Shown: positions 1-13,129, counted from the stretch's first letter. The stretch: 64,000 nucleotides of DNA from Patiria miniata (GCF_015706575.1 NW_024037047.1:1678632-1742631); one strand, 5' to 3'. Notes: generated by a model not told the origin, from the letters alone. Program-made: numbers and translations.

Positions 1-545
1 AGTCATAATCAGCAAGTGTTATGTTTTACCTCTATCAGGAAATATAATGTATCATGACAATTCCAGTAGGCCTTCGTAAGTAAAAACCTACAGAGGCAAC
101 TATCTCAACACAAATGCATAATTGTTTGACGACCCTGACTTGGCGAGCGTTTGGCTTTTTTGAAGGTTTGAAATGATAGAATGTAATGGCTATGAACAAA
201 GTTATGTGTAAATTCAAACATTTTGCCCCCAAATTAATTAGTGCCACGACATACCACGCTGTTACATGACAATAATGTTTATGAATAAAACTTGACTTTT
301 TTATGTAAGTCAACTACATATCTTGCTGAAAAGGCTGCCAAATAATCACTGCAGTATATTTGTCACAATTCAAACATTTCCACAACAACATTAAAAACAG
401 ATCTACCTTGCTCGGCAACACAAATAACAGCTTGATATTAGATACATTTCTAAACCAAAATGTAATAACTTGGCAAAAACAAAGGGGAACAAACATACCA
501 TCAGACAAAAGTGTTTTGACACCCAAGCCATCTTTTTACTTTCGT
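1..545. other. 3' flank of gene A, no gene seen
   Basis: AT-rich sequence downstream of the gene A stop codon on the minus strand. Part of it is presumably the 3' UTR. I see no convincing polyadenylation hexamer on the minus strand, and the ORFs here have no recognisable protein signature. Confidence 0.5.
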
Positions 546-3500
546 CTAATTTACCATGTGAGATTTCATATCGTCAAGAAGAGTGCGGAGCTCGCCTTCA
601 GAGGGGGCTTTGATTGCTCCAGTGACGTTGTGAATTGCATCTATCACTTCTTTGAGCTTCTTACGCTGGACGATGATGGCAGGTGTGATGACTTCCTCGA
701 AATTTGGTGGGATCCTTACGACCGACAACTCAGCCCAAGGATCCCTCACGCGATAGCGAAGCTGGGGATCTGCTGCCACGTCAAACAAATGGTGCGACGT
801 ACGCTCGATTCTGAAGGCACTAGGACCGCTGCCTTCACTTGTGCCAAATGCCTTCAGCTCTGACCAGGCGGAATTCAGCTCATCAAATGCACGTTGAAAG
901 CTTTGGGTTGCAATGACATCTCTCTCTGAAATGGTCTTGGCGTTTGTTTCTGCAAGCCACAGTTTTACAATCGACATGATAAGATTGGCTAAGCTCCAGA
1001 CCCCAAAAGACACAAGACCAAGGGTTATACCAGCCTGAAGAAGACCCATTCCAAGTGATGTCCCACCAGAAAAGGGCGCTGATGCGATTCCAACGACAAT
1101 AGCACCACAGGCTATTATTCCTGCAGACACCTAAGAAATTGTAAACATTTGCAAAATTAGCCAACGTTGTTGTTTGAGTTACACGATGAACAAATTTTCT
1201 GTCAACAAATAAATTGATTTTACTCACTGAAATGAACGAGTTATGTTAGTCTAAGTTGGAATGAATTAAGTTTTAATAGGCTTACATGTTCAAATAAGCC
1301 TTAAATGTTTGGCTTCTTTTTATTTATTGATTTAGTTATTTCTACTTTATACTTGGTGTCCCATTCAGTAATTTTATTAGAACTTATCTCCAATGGGTCC
1401 AAGTAGGGGTAATACTACATCAAAACACAATTTGAACATGCAATTAATAACATCAAATTATAAGTAGTCAGTTCCCATGTCAGGTTAGCTGCTGTATTTT
1501 CTCGTCCACACAACTGACAGCAACGCGAGGCCAGCGAACGAGGCCGTAAAAAGGGCTTCAGAAAATTCGCAAATTTCATTGCAAACCACGACCGATTCAA
1601 ACAAACGAAGAAAGTTGTTCTAGGTAGTGACAGACCTTATTCATACATCCATCAACGTATCTTTTTTTTCTCAAAAAAAGGATTTCGATGGATTTTGACA
1701 ATATTGCTTTCGGCCTTTTTAGGAATGGAATTTTTCCCCCAAAAACTAAAAACCCTCGATTTTGTTTATTAAAATATGATTTTGTTTGACAGGCCGTAAC
1801 AACACTTTATATTTGTCAAAATCAGGTATTTTTGGTATCAAAATAAAGCACACGATTTCAACTTTTCACTTATTTAGTTATCTTTGCCAAACAGTGCAAT
1901 GTATTAGGCACTTTTCGTGTTTTCTGTAGTCTCGAATAAATCTCGTAAAATCTCGCGAACGTTTTTGGGCCTTGCGTGCTTGACTTCGGTACAAGAAACG
2001 TCGGTCAAACAGGGCTGTGTGCATGACACAGCCACTGACTGTAAGTACAGTATGTATATTTTCATTCCACAGTATGAAACAAACGTTATTTTAAAAATGG
2101 AGAGCATAAAAATTGCTTTAAATTTAGCTTTCGAAATTTAACATAACAATAAACATAAACATTAAAAGTCATTTCATCCAGCAGCTAGTGCCCAACGATA
2201 GGCACATTATTCAATCCCTCAGAAACCATTATTGCAAATATGATGATCAAAATTGAAGAAAATAAATCAGTTTAACAAAATCATCCATAGTCAAGAGTCA
2301 AAATGGTTGATAATGGTCTGCACAGTTGTTAGAAACGGATCTTTTAACCCTGCTGGTAGGTTATTCCAGGCATGAGAACTCCGATATTGGAAAGTTTTCC
2401 TACCAAATTCGGTTTTGGGTCGTGGCAGAATATTAAACATTCCCCATAGTACTAGATCTTGTGCGATGTGAACGATGTTCATCGATTCTGGTTAATTTTT
2501 CAATAAGGTAACTAGGAACTAATCCGGCTAAACACTATTTCTTTAGAATCAGTGTCAAAAACACGTTACCATTGCAGCATTTCCTCCTCTCTGAGCAGTT
2601 TCTACCTTGGTTTGCAAAATCTCCAGACACGATATCGTTTCCTTACGAGCACGAACATATTCCTCCGCTGCCTCTTCAAAAGCATCCCATTTCTGAGACA
2701 ACTTTTCCCGCAGTTTTGCTACATAGAATAATCAGAAAAATAATTCAAGTTAACCTTAGCATGTAGATTATGTGTCGTTATTTCTTTCTTTTTTTACTTT
2801 CCCAATGTTGATTCTCTCAATAGATCTTATCAAGGTTGATGTCTAACTTTAATAATAAAAGGGTTACACTTTTAAGGCACTCCTTGTATGCACCCTTAAA
2901 AATACGGTGTCACGATGTTTATTTGTCAAAATTAGATTTCGTACCTTCTTGGCGTTTTGCATCTTCAAGGACTTTTAGAGCGCTGCGGTAATCCTCTTCT
3001 GAAATCTTAATGTCATCTATCTTCAATTCCTTGCCAAGACACCTTTGAAATTCTCCGCTGGAGTATATGCCCCAGAACTTCTTTAGGACTTCGACGCTTC
3101 TGAAAGCCAAGAGGAGCTTTATACATCCTTGCACCACACCAGAAATGTAGCAACCGCAAGATCTGAATAACTGCACTACTTTTTCAGGCAGGCTTTCATT
3201 TGTCACCATTGTATCTATTTCTTCAAGAAGAAGTTCCCCCGAAGAAGACCTTCTGCACTTAGCCGGTAAAACTGTTTAAGGAAGGGGGGAGGGATGAGAA
3301 ATTTCAAATTTAAATTCTCAAGTTTGCAAAGATGGCACAAAAAATAGTAAAGATTTGTGATATCTTTCATGTAAATCTGGAAATGTACTAAAAACTAAAA
3401 TTGCTTTACAAACCAGTTTATGAAACAGGAAATCAACCAACTTACTTGCTATGTTTGTGTCTCTTGAGTCCTGAACGACAATGCAGTTTTTGTAAACATT

Positions 3501-4289
3501 TTCGGCCTGTACTTCTGCTTTTTCTCCTGCCTTTTTCTGCTCCTTGGTGAGACCTATTTTTCAGATAAAGCAATTTTTCATGAAATTGGAACGTACAGGA
3601 GAAACGTGTGTCAAACTTGCAGTTTCCTTGACGTGTTACTCTCATTTTAAGACATACATTTTTCAAATGAAAATACCGTAAGATAATCACTCATTTTTTT
3701 TCCCACAGTAACTCGATTTGGGATAAAGTAACAGCATTAGGGGTGAATTTTTCTTACAAAAGTTTCCTTCAAGTGAAATGTGACTTAATAGCTAACTAAA
3801 GAGACCAATTAAATAAACAAGGGGTCAAATTATTTACCTACAATTCATAATTTGGGCCCAAAATCATTAAAAAAATAACCAACTTAAGTTGTCTTTCACT
3901 GGCACACCCTAATCAAATAAAAGCTCCTGTAGTTCCCTTTAATTTGATACTACATTTAATTTGTGATGCTTGTAGCTCTGAATTGTTCGCATTTTTTTCT
4001 TTTTTTCTGCTGTGTCCACTTTCTCATGGAATTGCCCCTGTATTCAAATTCAAAAGCTATGTAGGCCTGGGCTAAAAATGAACATGAACACTGCAGTAAT
4101 TGATTTTCTGTCAGGTGCGATACATGGCATTGCATGTAGGCCGACATGTTGTGCGTTATACTGTTTACACAATAGTGACAGCACAAAGAACATAAAATGT
4201 TATGCTATCGGAGCGACAATTATCAGTATTCAATGATCAAAAAGGATAATCATTAAGTTCATATACGTACCACTACCGCCAGAGGCCAT
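546..4289 (-). CDS. Gene A: TRADD-N-like / coiled-coil / hydrophobic-hairpin protein (5 exons, 395 aa)
   Basis: Spliced CDS: complement of 4271-4289, 3446-3553, 2945-3271, 2570-2718 and 546-1130. All junctions are AG/GT with phases 1,1,1,0 and an open frame of 396 codons. The start ATG (MASGGSG) is followed after 19 nt by donor GTACGT. Residues 8-42 are a charged helix ending in a short beta-prone stretch (CIVVQDSRDTNIA). Residues about 60-140 (exon 3) show a pattern I associate with the TRADD N-terminal domain: GC-I-K-hydrophobic block, then LKKFWGIYSSGEF and a C-terminal helix. Exon 4 (152-201) is an amphipathic coiled coil (FEEAAEEYVRARK). Exon 5 opens with a Gly-rich hydrophobic segment (about 203-221), a second one (about 229-256), then a charged helical tail. 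Known: TRADD-N domains mediate assembly in death signalling. Inferred: a membrane-perturbing or signalling effector. The exon plan matches gene B at 42.4-49.6 kb, which strongly supports the model. Function is untested, and ApoL-like similarity of the hydrophobic part is only a guess. Confidence 0.85.
2291..2482 (-). mobile_element. LINE reverse-transcriptase ORF 3' fragment in intron 4 of gene A
   Basis: The minus-strand frame reads LPRPKTEFGRKTF, then YRSSHAWNNLPAGLK, then a short FK-like helix and a stop. This is the usual C-terminal tail of CR1/L2/RTE-type LINE ORF2 proteins (the TE-GRKSF, WN-LP signature). It is only about 60 codons, 5'-truncated, and lies between exons 4 and 5 of gene A in the same orientation. 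It is a dead fragment. Confidence 0.6.
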
Positions 4290-7200
4290 TGTTGGCGACC
4301 TCGTAAGTCTTGAACTGTATGAGAAGATTTTAGCTAACGGAAAGAATGATGCAAATTTGCGACGTATTTTGCTGTATGTGTGCCAAGCATATGTGCCCAA
4401 CTCTCAACTCTCCCTGGAGGCAGTACGACGTGCAATAATTTATTTTTTTTCAGCTCGATACCACGTGACAAATTAGACTGTACTGGGAAAATCCATTGAT
4501 ACAATATTGGTCAAAGTTGATAGAGCAGACGCGTAAAATGCGCGGGTTATTTGATTCAAACTGTGTTTGTAGTGTTCCAAGATCAAGGAGATCACAACAA
4601 AATTCATCTAGTTGAATAGGTCACCGCTTTATTTGCCATATTTTTTTCCGTGCATTCGTTCAGATATAAAGGGCCACTGACAGACTCCTGTCAAGTCTAA
4701 TGACGTAGTTGCGCTATGAATAATTCTACAATATTATTAAAGGGGAATTCCTAGACCAAACAATGACATTTATATATAGAACGACCTCATGACGATTGCA
4801 AAACATGTCCTTCTGTATAAAATCTGATATATCTGTGTTTCAAACGGTGAATTAAACCGTTTGCATTATTACACTAACTACTAGCGGCGCCATGGTGGCA
4901 CAACCTTAGGCGCAGATCCAGGGGGAGGGGGCTGCTCTGACACCAAAATATGAATAAATAAAAAAAATAATATGGCAATTATAGTAATAACAATTACCTA
5001 TATGTCTTCCTGTCCGCAACACTCGGACACAGTGGCGTAGCCAGCGGGGGTATAAGTAATTGCACACGCTTGTGTGATAGTGAGCATGACTGTGGAATAT
5101 CAGCCCCCGCCTCTCCCCAGCCCCCCTCCCCCTCCCGCCTCTCCCCAGCCCACCTCCACGCTTTTCGATTTTACGGAGACTAGTTGCAAACTTTTCAGCG
5201 CTGATTTGCTGATAAAGAGAATCTGACGGGTTTGACCCCCCTGCAAACATTCCCTGATCCTCACCTTAGCCCATATGACTACACGTAACCTAACACAAAT
5301 GGTGGTAGGCAAACTGTGCTTTTCGCTGCATCTTGTATGCACGCCTTTAAGTTTGCATTCCACTAAACTTGACTATCTCGAAATTTTAAAACAGCAACCA
5401 AATGATTGTCCCGATAATTGCTGGATTGAACCTGTTTGTCATACTAAATCTCCTATGTAGGAATATCAACACGGAACGTAAGTGTTGTGCCGCAATCATC
5501 ACTGCACAGGGAATTTACCTGTGTCATGCCTAATTGCCTATTGTATATGTAGCATATATCGATCACAATACTAAAGGGGTTATTCACTCTGAGTAATAGA
5601 ATTACAAGTAGCATGTTGCCTGGCAGTCGCAGTACAATAGCTGTACACAAATAACGAATGCTTGTGAGACTAACTGCTTGATGTGATGGATGAACTGTTC
5701 CAGTCCACAAGGCGAAGCCAAGTGGCATGGAACATTTCATTTATCATCGAATTTTTGTTTTCCATTGCACGAAGGTGAAACATTCGTTATATATTGTATT
5801 CAACGTTTAAAAACAACAATCCTCGTCATCTGATTGGTCGGAGCCGTCAAAAGTGTGACCGTGCAATGGAAGTTTTAGTTACCCAGGAATGGAAATTCTA
5901 ATATTTTTTTGGCCGTGCAGCGTCACTGTACGTGCGTTGGGACGAGTGAAACACGACCAACGTCCCATCAATCAAATGTTGATGATATGTTTAGGTGTTG
6001 TATAGATCTCTATAACAGCCAGTATATTCAAGTATCCGAACACAAGGTCAGCACACACGGCGTTTGAGATTTAAGATTTATCATCATATCTCCCTCATGC
6101 GTTACAGGTATCTTAGTGGGTATTCAGTGTTAATTTGGTTCAGTTAAAATGTATGAATGAACATTCGGTTTACTCAGGCCTATCACAGCGATACAAAACC
6201 GTTCCCCTCTGACTTGCCTGATTTCATGTTGAAGTCAAATAGACCTATCTTTAAGGACATACTCTGTCACTGTCAGTCATTACCAACCGCATACACACAA
6301 AGGTTCGCTAATGCATATCCAAGCAAAACAAAGGCATTGCCGTCTAAGATGGCTGATACGCATAAGGTCTAATGTCGAGAATCTAGTAAATTAAGCATTG
6401 TTCAGAGCTACCAAACATATGGCAAATTAAAGTGTGTGGGGAAACGGTGCACTGCAAAAAAAAAGTAAAGTCCAAGTTCACAGCAGTGATATGACCACTG
6501 GTGTAAAATATGCACACCAATGATCTTAGAGTGTTTTAAACGCAAAAAATACAATCCCAATCAATTTTCATGGAGCACAAGCAACACATTCTGAAAAAAA
6601 AATATACCTGTTTTACTGAATAGAAAGTTCGTTCGTTTCAAGGGCATAACTACAAACAAAATCACCTGCACACCTTTATCAACTAAAAATGTATGTTAAA
6701 CATGGAGAGAGGGCGCGCCACATAACTAGTGGTTACCACCACTGACAAAGCATCAACCGGATGTTTCCTCACTACTGAACAAAACGAACAACCGCGTTTT
6801 TCGAGAAACAACCGAAGAAATACAACATGTATTAAATTAAGATTTCTTCCAGTTATTTGTGATAATGTATAATAACTGAAGGAAATTTCATTAGAAACCG
6901 TCATTGATAAATAATAACAGGACCTTAACAAAATACCGTTGGTGTTAAATTTAACCTATAGTTTTTGTAGTGTTGAACCACCCTTACTTCAACCCAGGGA
7001 TTTGATGTTCCAATACGAATAGAAATTACGATAGTACACTTTGATTGAAATGACAACCGATAGGTTTATTCAAGTCTTACGATGGGAATTGTAAGCGAAA
7101 ATAATATCCCATTTCTGTCCACCTTTTTTACACCATTTTTTACATTCCAAGAAAGTATTTTAAAAACATAATTTTACACCTTTTTTTACAACCCAAGAAA

Positions 7201-7540
7201 GTATTAAAAAAAAATGTCGCATCATTCTGTGTAAGTAGCACTTTCGCATTCTATCAGCTAACATTTTATTTGATTTCAAAGGTAAGCTTTCTCATTGATG
7301 TCCCCGCTTTTGGCAGACGATTGAGCTACACATCTAAAATAAGCTTATTAGTTGCGTTTTATTCAAGTTCTATTGAGTTGTTGTTTCAAAAGACTTAAAT
7401 GCCTGTGATTGGTATTTCTGAAATTTCTCATTGCTAACTAAGCGTTTACAATAGTGCAGTTTCAGGTATATTATACAGTATCCTAAAACCCCCAAAATAA
7501 GTAAATATCATACGAACCAGTCAAGGTAATCCCCGTATAG
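4290..7540. other. Upstream spacer of gene A: promoter region and dispersed repeat debris
   Basis: About 3.2 kb with no supported gene. The first few hundred bases up to about 4700 must include the gene A promoter and 5' UTR, but no clear TATA box is visible. Positions 4905-5260 hold G/C homopolymer-rich repeat debris; cagtggcgtagccag at about 5030 matches the terminal sequence of the hAT-like MITE at 35.8 kb. The rest is AT-rich and unremarkable. Confidence 0.5.
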
Positions 7541-7544
7541 CCGG

Positions 7545-7865
7545 TGCTAGCAAGCCAGCCAGCTCGCCAGCTAGCCGGCCAGCCATCCAGTCTCAAGCCG
7601 GCCACCTGGGGAGCCTGCCTGCCAGCTAGCAAGTCCGCCTAAAGCCGGCCAGCCAGCCAGCCAGTCAGCCAGCCAACCCAACTCCGACCGGCCAGCCGGC
7701 CAGCCGGCCAGCTAGCCGGGAAGCCAGCCGGGGAGCCAGCCAGTCAGCCGGCCAACCGGCCAGCCGGCCAGCTGGCCAGCTAGCCAGCCGGTCAGCCAGC
7801 CAATCAGCCAGCCAGCCCACCTCCAGCCGGCCAGCCGGTCAGCCAGCCAGGTAGCCAGCCAGCGA
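7545..7865. repeat. CCAG/CCGG-rich minisatellite
   Basis: About 320 bp of degenerate tetranucleotide repeats (agcc, ggcc, agct) built from ccag and ccgg units. It is sharply GC-rich against its AT-rich flanks. The minus-strand reading frame of low-complexity W/L/A/G residues is an artefact of the repeat. Confidence 0.85.
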
Positions 7866-7924
7866 TGCATACAAAGAGGACAGTAGGCTGGCCTGTATGT
7901 ATAACCTATTACATAAAAATCCAT

Positions 7925-8120
7925 GGTCAGATTTGACCCGGAATCCAGGTAATGCTTGGCCTGGTTATTTTCCAGGGTCTAAATGACACTTCTGCCAAGG
8001 CTGCAGGGTCAACATATCTTGGACAAGTATCCACAAAAGTGTCGTTTTGACCCATCAAAGTGTCATTATTTGACCATGTAGTGTTAGTACAAATAGAACC
8101 CGGATAATTCCGACTCAAAA
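7925..8120. repeat. Degenerate 'gtgtcattttgaccc' repeat
   Basis: Contains several degenerate copies of a motif like gtgtcattttgacccgga. The same motif is expanded at 49.9-50.36 kb and appears near 43.0 kb. It seems to be a dispersed repeat that has turned into a minisatellite elsewhere. Confidence 0.5.
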
Positions 8121-8332
8121 TGACTAGGTATTTTTCAAGTGTGGGACCAGTTCGATTTATAACAATCAGGTGATTTGAACTTTCGATGCATATAGGACCT
8201 GGGATTTGTGGTTTCTCAGAGTTTTGTTGAGCAATCTGAGGCGGTTCCAGGCCACTTCCTACTGAATTATTTGATGATTTTTTTTTAATTATAAGGATTT
8301 TGATTTCATTTGTTAAAAATATTTTTTCTTAA

Positions 8333-11300
8333 TTACAAGTTTATATTATACTTCAAAGTGAGAACCATGTGTTTCGTCTGCATAGAGAGCCAGAGTTCTC
8401 TGCGTGATTTTCTCTCGTCGTAGATTATTTCATTGGCGCGCGTTTTGAATTTCTTGCAGTGATATGAGAAAACAAGAATCGCTATTATGACAGCCCAGTC
8501 ACAAATAGTAGCAAGGATAGCGCTCACACCGACAACAGTGTGAGAGCCTACAGACTGTCCAAATGTGTTGGTTCCAATATAAACCGTGAAGATCACGAGC
8601 CATGCTACCACTCCAACTATACTTCCGAAAATCTGTTGGATAAAAGTAACACATTATTATGACATGGTGTGGACAGGTTTATACCACACTTAAAGAGGTT
8701 GTGGAATGCTCGAAGACATTTCCGTCATTTTTTGGGTATATGTAGCCTAAGGTGTGATGAAATAAAAACGACTATTGTTTCTGTCATAAAATGAGTACAA
8801 AGGGTACTTTTGAGAGCTATTTTCCAGGTCCTGTTTCGACCCGAACGTGCAATTTGTGTAAAAGTCGTCGTTGCGGGCAGCAAACAAAACACAGTAAATC
8901 GTGACGTAATAAACAGGACTCGTGTATGCTACTCTGCATCGGGAGTCCTGTTTATTACGTCACGATTCACTGTTTTTTGTTTGCTGCCCGCAACGACGAT
9001 TTTTACACAAAGTGCACGTTCGGGTCGAAACAGGTATGACAGACCTTGAAAAACAGCTCTCAAAAGTACCTTTTGTACTCATTTCATGACAGACACAATA
9101 GTCGTTTTTATTTCATCACACCTTAGGCTACAAATACCCGGAAAATGACTGAAATGTCTTCGAGCATTCCACAACCTCTTTAAAAAGGTGTTAATTTACC
9201 ATAAAGCTAAATTAAATTAGTAATACAGGAAACTCCGACTAAACTGACATCTGACAAGTCGTCAAATCGCTCAAGTCGTCCGTCTGAATGAAGTTTCGAT
9301 TGTCCGTAATGCATCTTCATCGATTTTTTAATTTCTATGTCGGCTTTTACGAGTCGCCATTTCGCTCAAGTCGTCGTGTTCTTCCTGGTCCTTTTTCCAT
9401 AAAAAAGCATTACAAAATTTGCTGTGTAAGCCGGCATTCAACCGGTCATTGGCATCGACTTCCTGTGCTGCGGTTTGCAAAGTGTCGAGTGAAAAGTGGT
9501 TTCGCACGGCCCGTGATCGCTGCTTGCAACGGTGTCGAAAAGGGGTGTCCTACTGCATACCACTACGCGGCGCTATAGGATCATTGCTGCATACATCGCA
9601 CGTGCATCGTGAGCGTATCAATTACCAGTGCCTCTCTATGCTGCATGCGATCTGTCTATTTTGGGGATCGTCTTATGGTTGCATATGACCTCAATGGTAA
9701 ATGCTCCCACTTCTGAAATTCGAAAAAACACTCACAACTCTCCAAGGTATTCGAAACACACAGCAAATTAAAGTTCATTTCATCATCTTTCATTTTCTTT
9801 TCAATTTTCGGGGGGGGGGGGGAGCAACTGATGACCTTTAGGAGAAATTTCCATTCGAAGATGATCACCCCTGCATGAAAATAGTCATGAAGCCCATCGC
9901 CATTGAAAAACGATGTCTACGCTCCATTGCAAAATAGTTAAGGGTCCCCAGTTCATCCAAAATGAGCACGGCTTCCACCCATATTTTTCACAAAGTTCAT
10001 GGCCCACAGCATGCTTAAAAACTGATGATACTGAAGATTTGGAGGGCATGCAAATCGTGATTTGGCCGGTGTGGGCAATTTCGGACCGATTTACTGGTCT
10101 GCAACCTTTATCGAATGGCTCGACTACTGCTGCAGTCAATACGTACGTGGTATATATCTGACCACGCACGCATTTAATTCGTTACTGTGCACGAACCAAT
10201 GTGTCGTGGTCTCCACTATCAACACCCCAAACGTGATGATACAATTCGAGCATTAATTTGCTGGATTCAAATCAAGCATTAAGGAGATAAACCAGGGTAA
10301 ATCGAAGCCAATTAGTGCAATAAACCATGTGTGCAAAAGACCGTTCATGTAAGTCGGCAAGAAGACGACTAGCATTTATAGGCATTATATAGGCTTAAGT
10401 CGTCACAAATGCTCGGGTCCCGACAGTGCCGGTTTAGCCGGAGTTTAGTAACAATTTAATGAAGCTGTATGGAATTTACCTGTCCAAGCGCACCATACGT
10501 GACGGCATTCATCACCTCACCATTACCCTATTACCTATAGTTGATCTCAAAATCCTAATTACTGACCTCGATACTAATTGGGCTGTCTGCCGGTTGAGTA
10601 ATACGCCTTAAAGAAACTCATCCGCCATCTTTGTTCCCCAAAACTAACTTTTCGGTATTTTGTTTTTCTTATGTAACATTTCCCCTATTAATCAATTTTC
10701 TTTTGGTTTTGACGTCTGATTACAAAAAATAAAGCGTTTTTTTTTATAATATAATTATTGTTTCTGCTGCCAAGCTTAAATCTTTAGAATACAATCCAAC
10801 ACTACCCTTAAAAGAATCTACCCTTAAACATAGTACCCTTAAAACAAAAATCGTTTTTACTGCGCGTTCGCGTGCGGCTAGGGTGATACGACATTTCAAA
10901 GCAAGCGATCTTCAATTCGTGGAAAAGTTCCCCAAGTCCAGTTTAGAAGTCAGTGAGACTGAATATAACTGGTTTTCCCCTTGCGCCCGGATGATGGCCG
11001 TGGCCGCAAACGCGCTTTCCGCTAATCCCCACTGGTATGCATGCAGTCGTGCTCGGATGCGGGAACGCGCTGCGTTCGCCCTATAGATGGTAGCGGACTT
11101 AGGCCGCTGTGCAGTCATGCGTGTAAGCTGGGCATTGGCTTCCAGTCCGCAAGGGGGAGTTCACGCTGACCCATCTCAAAACTAACAAATCAAAACAAAT
11201 GATCCAACAAATTCAAGCTAAAAACAAATAATACACAATTTTCACATCACCTTGAGTTTATGTGTCCGTCGATACTTAACGTAAAGGCCATAGGCCAGTA

Positions 11301-11806
11301 CTCTCAGCGTAGTTTCAGTTGACTGTCTCTGGTGGATCACGTTTAGAGCAGCTTCCTCCAATTTTCCCGAATCTCCCGTCAGCTGCAGCAGGCGCCGTTC
11401 TACAGAATAACGTAAAATGGGAAATCTTCAAGTAATAAATTCCCGTCCACGTTACCTTAATTAATGGTGAGAATTATGCAACAAAATTTGTTTTTGCTGT
11501 AATTTTCAGACATAAATGAAATTGGGGGTTAGTATTTTCGTTTCACTGAACTTCTTAAAGTATTGTGTTCATAGAGGCTGAAAAAAATGCTGTTCTCGTA
11601 GTTTGGTTCCCTGACCCTACTTTGGACGAAACGGAGCAATTTATAGGCGTAAGGGAACTTTCAAGTCGAGGAATCAACCAGACTAGCTACAAACACCCGT
11701 TCACGGATATGTTATCGATTGTAAACAGCACGCCGACTAACTAGGAATGATTGATCGAAGATTACTTATCAGACTCACCAGCAATAACATTTGTCATTGT
11801 GGCCAT
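8333..11806 (-). CDS. Gene D: coiled-coil plus two-TM protein, reduced relative of genes A/B (3 exons, 158 aa)
   Basis: Spliced CDS: complement of 11779-11806 (MATMTNVIA, phase 1 out, donor GTGAGT), 11251-11399 (149 nt, phase 1 to 0) and 8333-8632 (99 codons plus stop). Total is 477 nt, open throughout, with AG acceptors. Exon 2 encodes an amphipathic helix containing KLEEAALNVIHQR; its length (149 nt) and phases equal those of exon 4 of gene A, and LEEAA aligns with FEEAA there and FEDAA in gene B. Exon 3 starts directly with a TM segment (about 60-80) and a second one (about 91-116), followed by a charged tail (KTRANEIIYDERKSRREL), the layout of the last exon of A and B. There is no TRADD-N-like or amyloid-like exon. 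Inferred: a membrane-only paralogue. An unrelated small two-TM (MARVEL-like) protein is the alternative. Confidence 0.72.
8690..9183. mobile_element. Long foldback MITE in intron 2 of gene D
   Basis: Two near-identical inverted arms of about 235 bp: ttaaagaggttgtggaatgc at the left end and its reverse complement ending ccacaacctctttaa at the right, with the centre near 8935. TTAA at both outer edges would fit the target duplication of piggyBac-type elements, but TTAA is also part of the palindrome. The ORF across the left arm is repeat sequence, not a gene. Confidence 0.85.
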
Positions 11807-12817
11807 CCCTTGAGTTAGTTTTCTTTCATGACGAAATCTCGTAGTTTGCTTGTTGGGTCATTGGCTTGGATGCTCGTTTGGACCAGTCCATCGGGTATCA
11901 AACTCAAATCTGCTTCAAGAATTTTGCTTCAGCTTTTGGATTGAAACGATATTTATACGCTGAGGTTACTCAGAGGTTTGAACTCAGTGTAACTGTAGAG
12001 TTTCGTTCACGCGCACTGCTGCGGTCAGTGTTTCGGTTTGCCAGTTGTAGAGTCTCATCTACGGAAGCGCAACTGGTTTTAACTGGTGTGATAAAAATTT
12101 GCTGCAAGGTACTTTACAATTTTACCAAGAACTAATCTGTGAACTGTGCGATTGAGTATGATGTACAATTGCTGTCTACTGTGACCGTGGGTGTGAAATG
12201 CCTGGAATAAACTGAGGTGATGGAGCAGCGTCTACAGAGCGCAACAGCATCAGAGATGATGTCATGCATCCAAAAATAGTCAGCCTAAACTTGAAGCAGT
12301 TCTTCATTACTCACTGGGGCAGATATAGCAACGAATAACGCAGGCCCTGTAGTTAAGATTGCCTAGATGACCTCAATGGTATATCTTTAACCAGTCTAAA
12401 TGTGTTGCTCACTTGCCATGGGGAAAACCTAGATTTATTGCGAAACACGGAAGCATTGTGAACCCACAGTACACGTCAACACAAAGAGTTTATTGTCAAT
12501 CAGAGCTACACGATATAGCTGAATGCGTTCATCATTATGACCAAAACTCCATAATACACAAAACGGTGTTTGGAGATATAAAGCATCCCATCATGTTCTA
12601 AAATTACCCTATACGCAAATTTCTGACGTCACCTCACTTTTGTTTGCGCTGCGAATTTGGAAAAGTTCAAAAACACGTTTCAACTCCTGCGAATTTTGCA
12701 GCAAGTGTGTCCTGACGTCAGATCGGATATTCGTATTCATCTTCGCGTCGCGAAACATTCGATGCGAAATTTTCCGGAGTTAAAATACACTTATGCAACC
12801 ACCATGCCAAGTCAGAA
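11807..12817. other. Upstream region of gene D, nothing else recognised
   Basis: Includes the presumed promoter/5' UTR of gene D, read on the minus strand. No TATA box or second gene is evident. The short ORFs here have no family signature. Confidence 0.45.
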
Positions 12818-12980
12818 TTCACAGTCAGTCTGTCAGTCTGTTAGTCTGTCAGACAGTCAGTCTTGGAGTTAGTCTTGGAGTAAGCAGTCGGCTGGTCGGT
12901 CGGTCGTTCGGTCGGAGGGTCGGTGGGTGGGTCTGTCGATGGGTTGTTGGGTGATGGGTGGGTTGGTCGGTCGGTCTGTC
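12818..12980. repeat. CAGT/GGTC tetranucleotide-derived tandem repeat
   Basis: Runs of cagt/ctgt units change into ggtcggtcggt units. The composition resembles the arrays at 18.73 and 25.94 kb. Confidence 0.8.
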
Positions 12981-13129
12981 AAAAAGTCAGTGAACTGTTG
13001 TACAAAGCTGTACTGCCTCGTGACGCATTATCTGTACAGTAGCTAGCACAATAATTTAAGGGGGCCTTCGTCATAGAATTGCTAGCTGTGCCCGGATGCA
13101 TCTGAAATGGACACTTTTTGGAGCCTTTT

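Noticed and set aside
360..863. 167-codon plus-strand ORF at the start of the window
   Set aside because: Runs antisense to the last exon of gene A and has no independent signature.
7712..7924. Trp/Leu/Ala/Gly-rich 70-codon ORF
   Set aside because: Product of the CCAG/CCGG minisatellite, not a gene.
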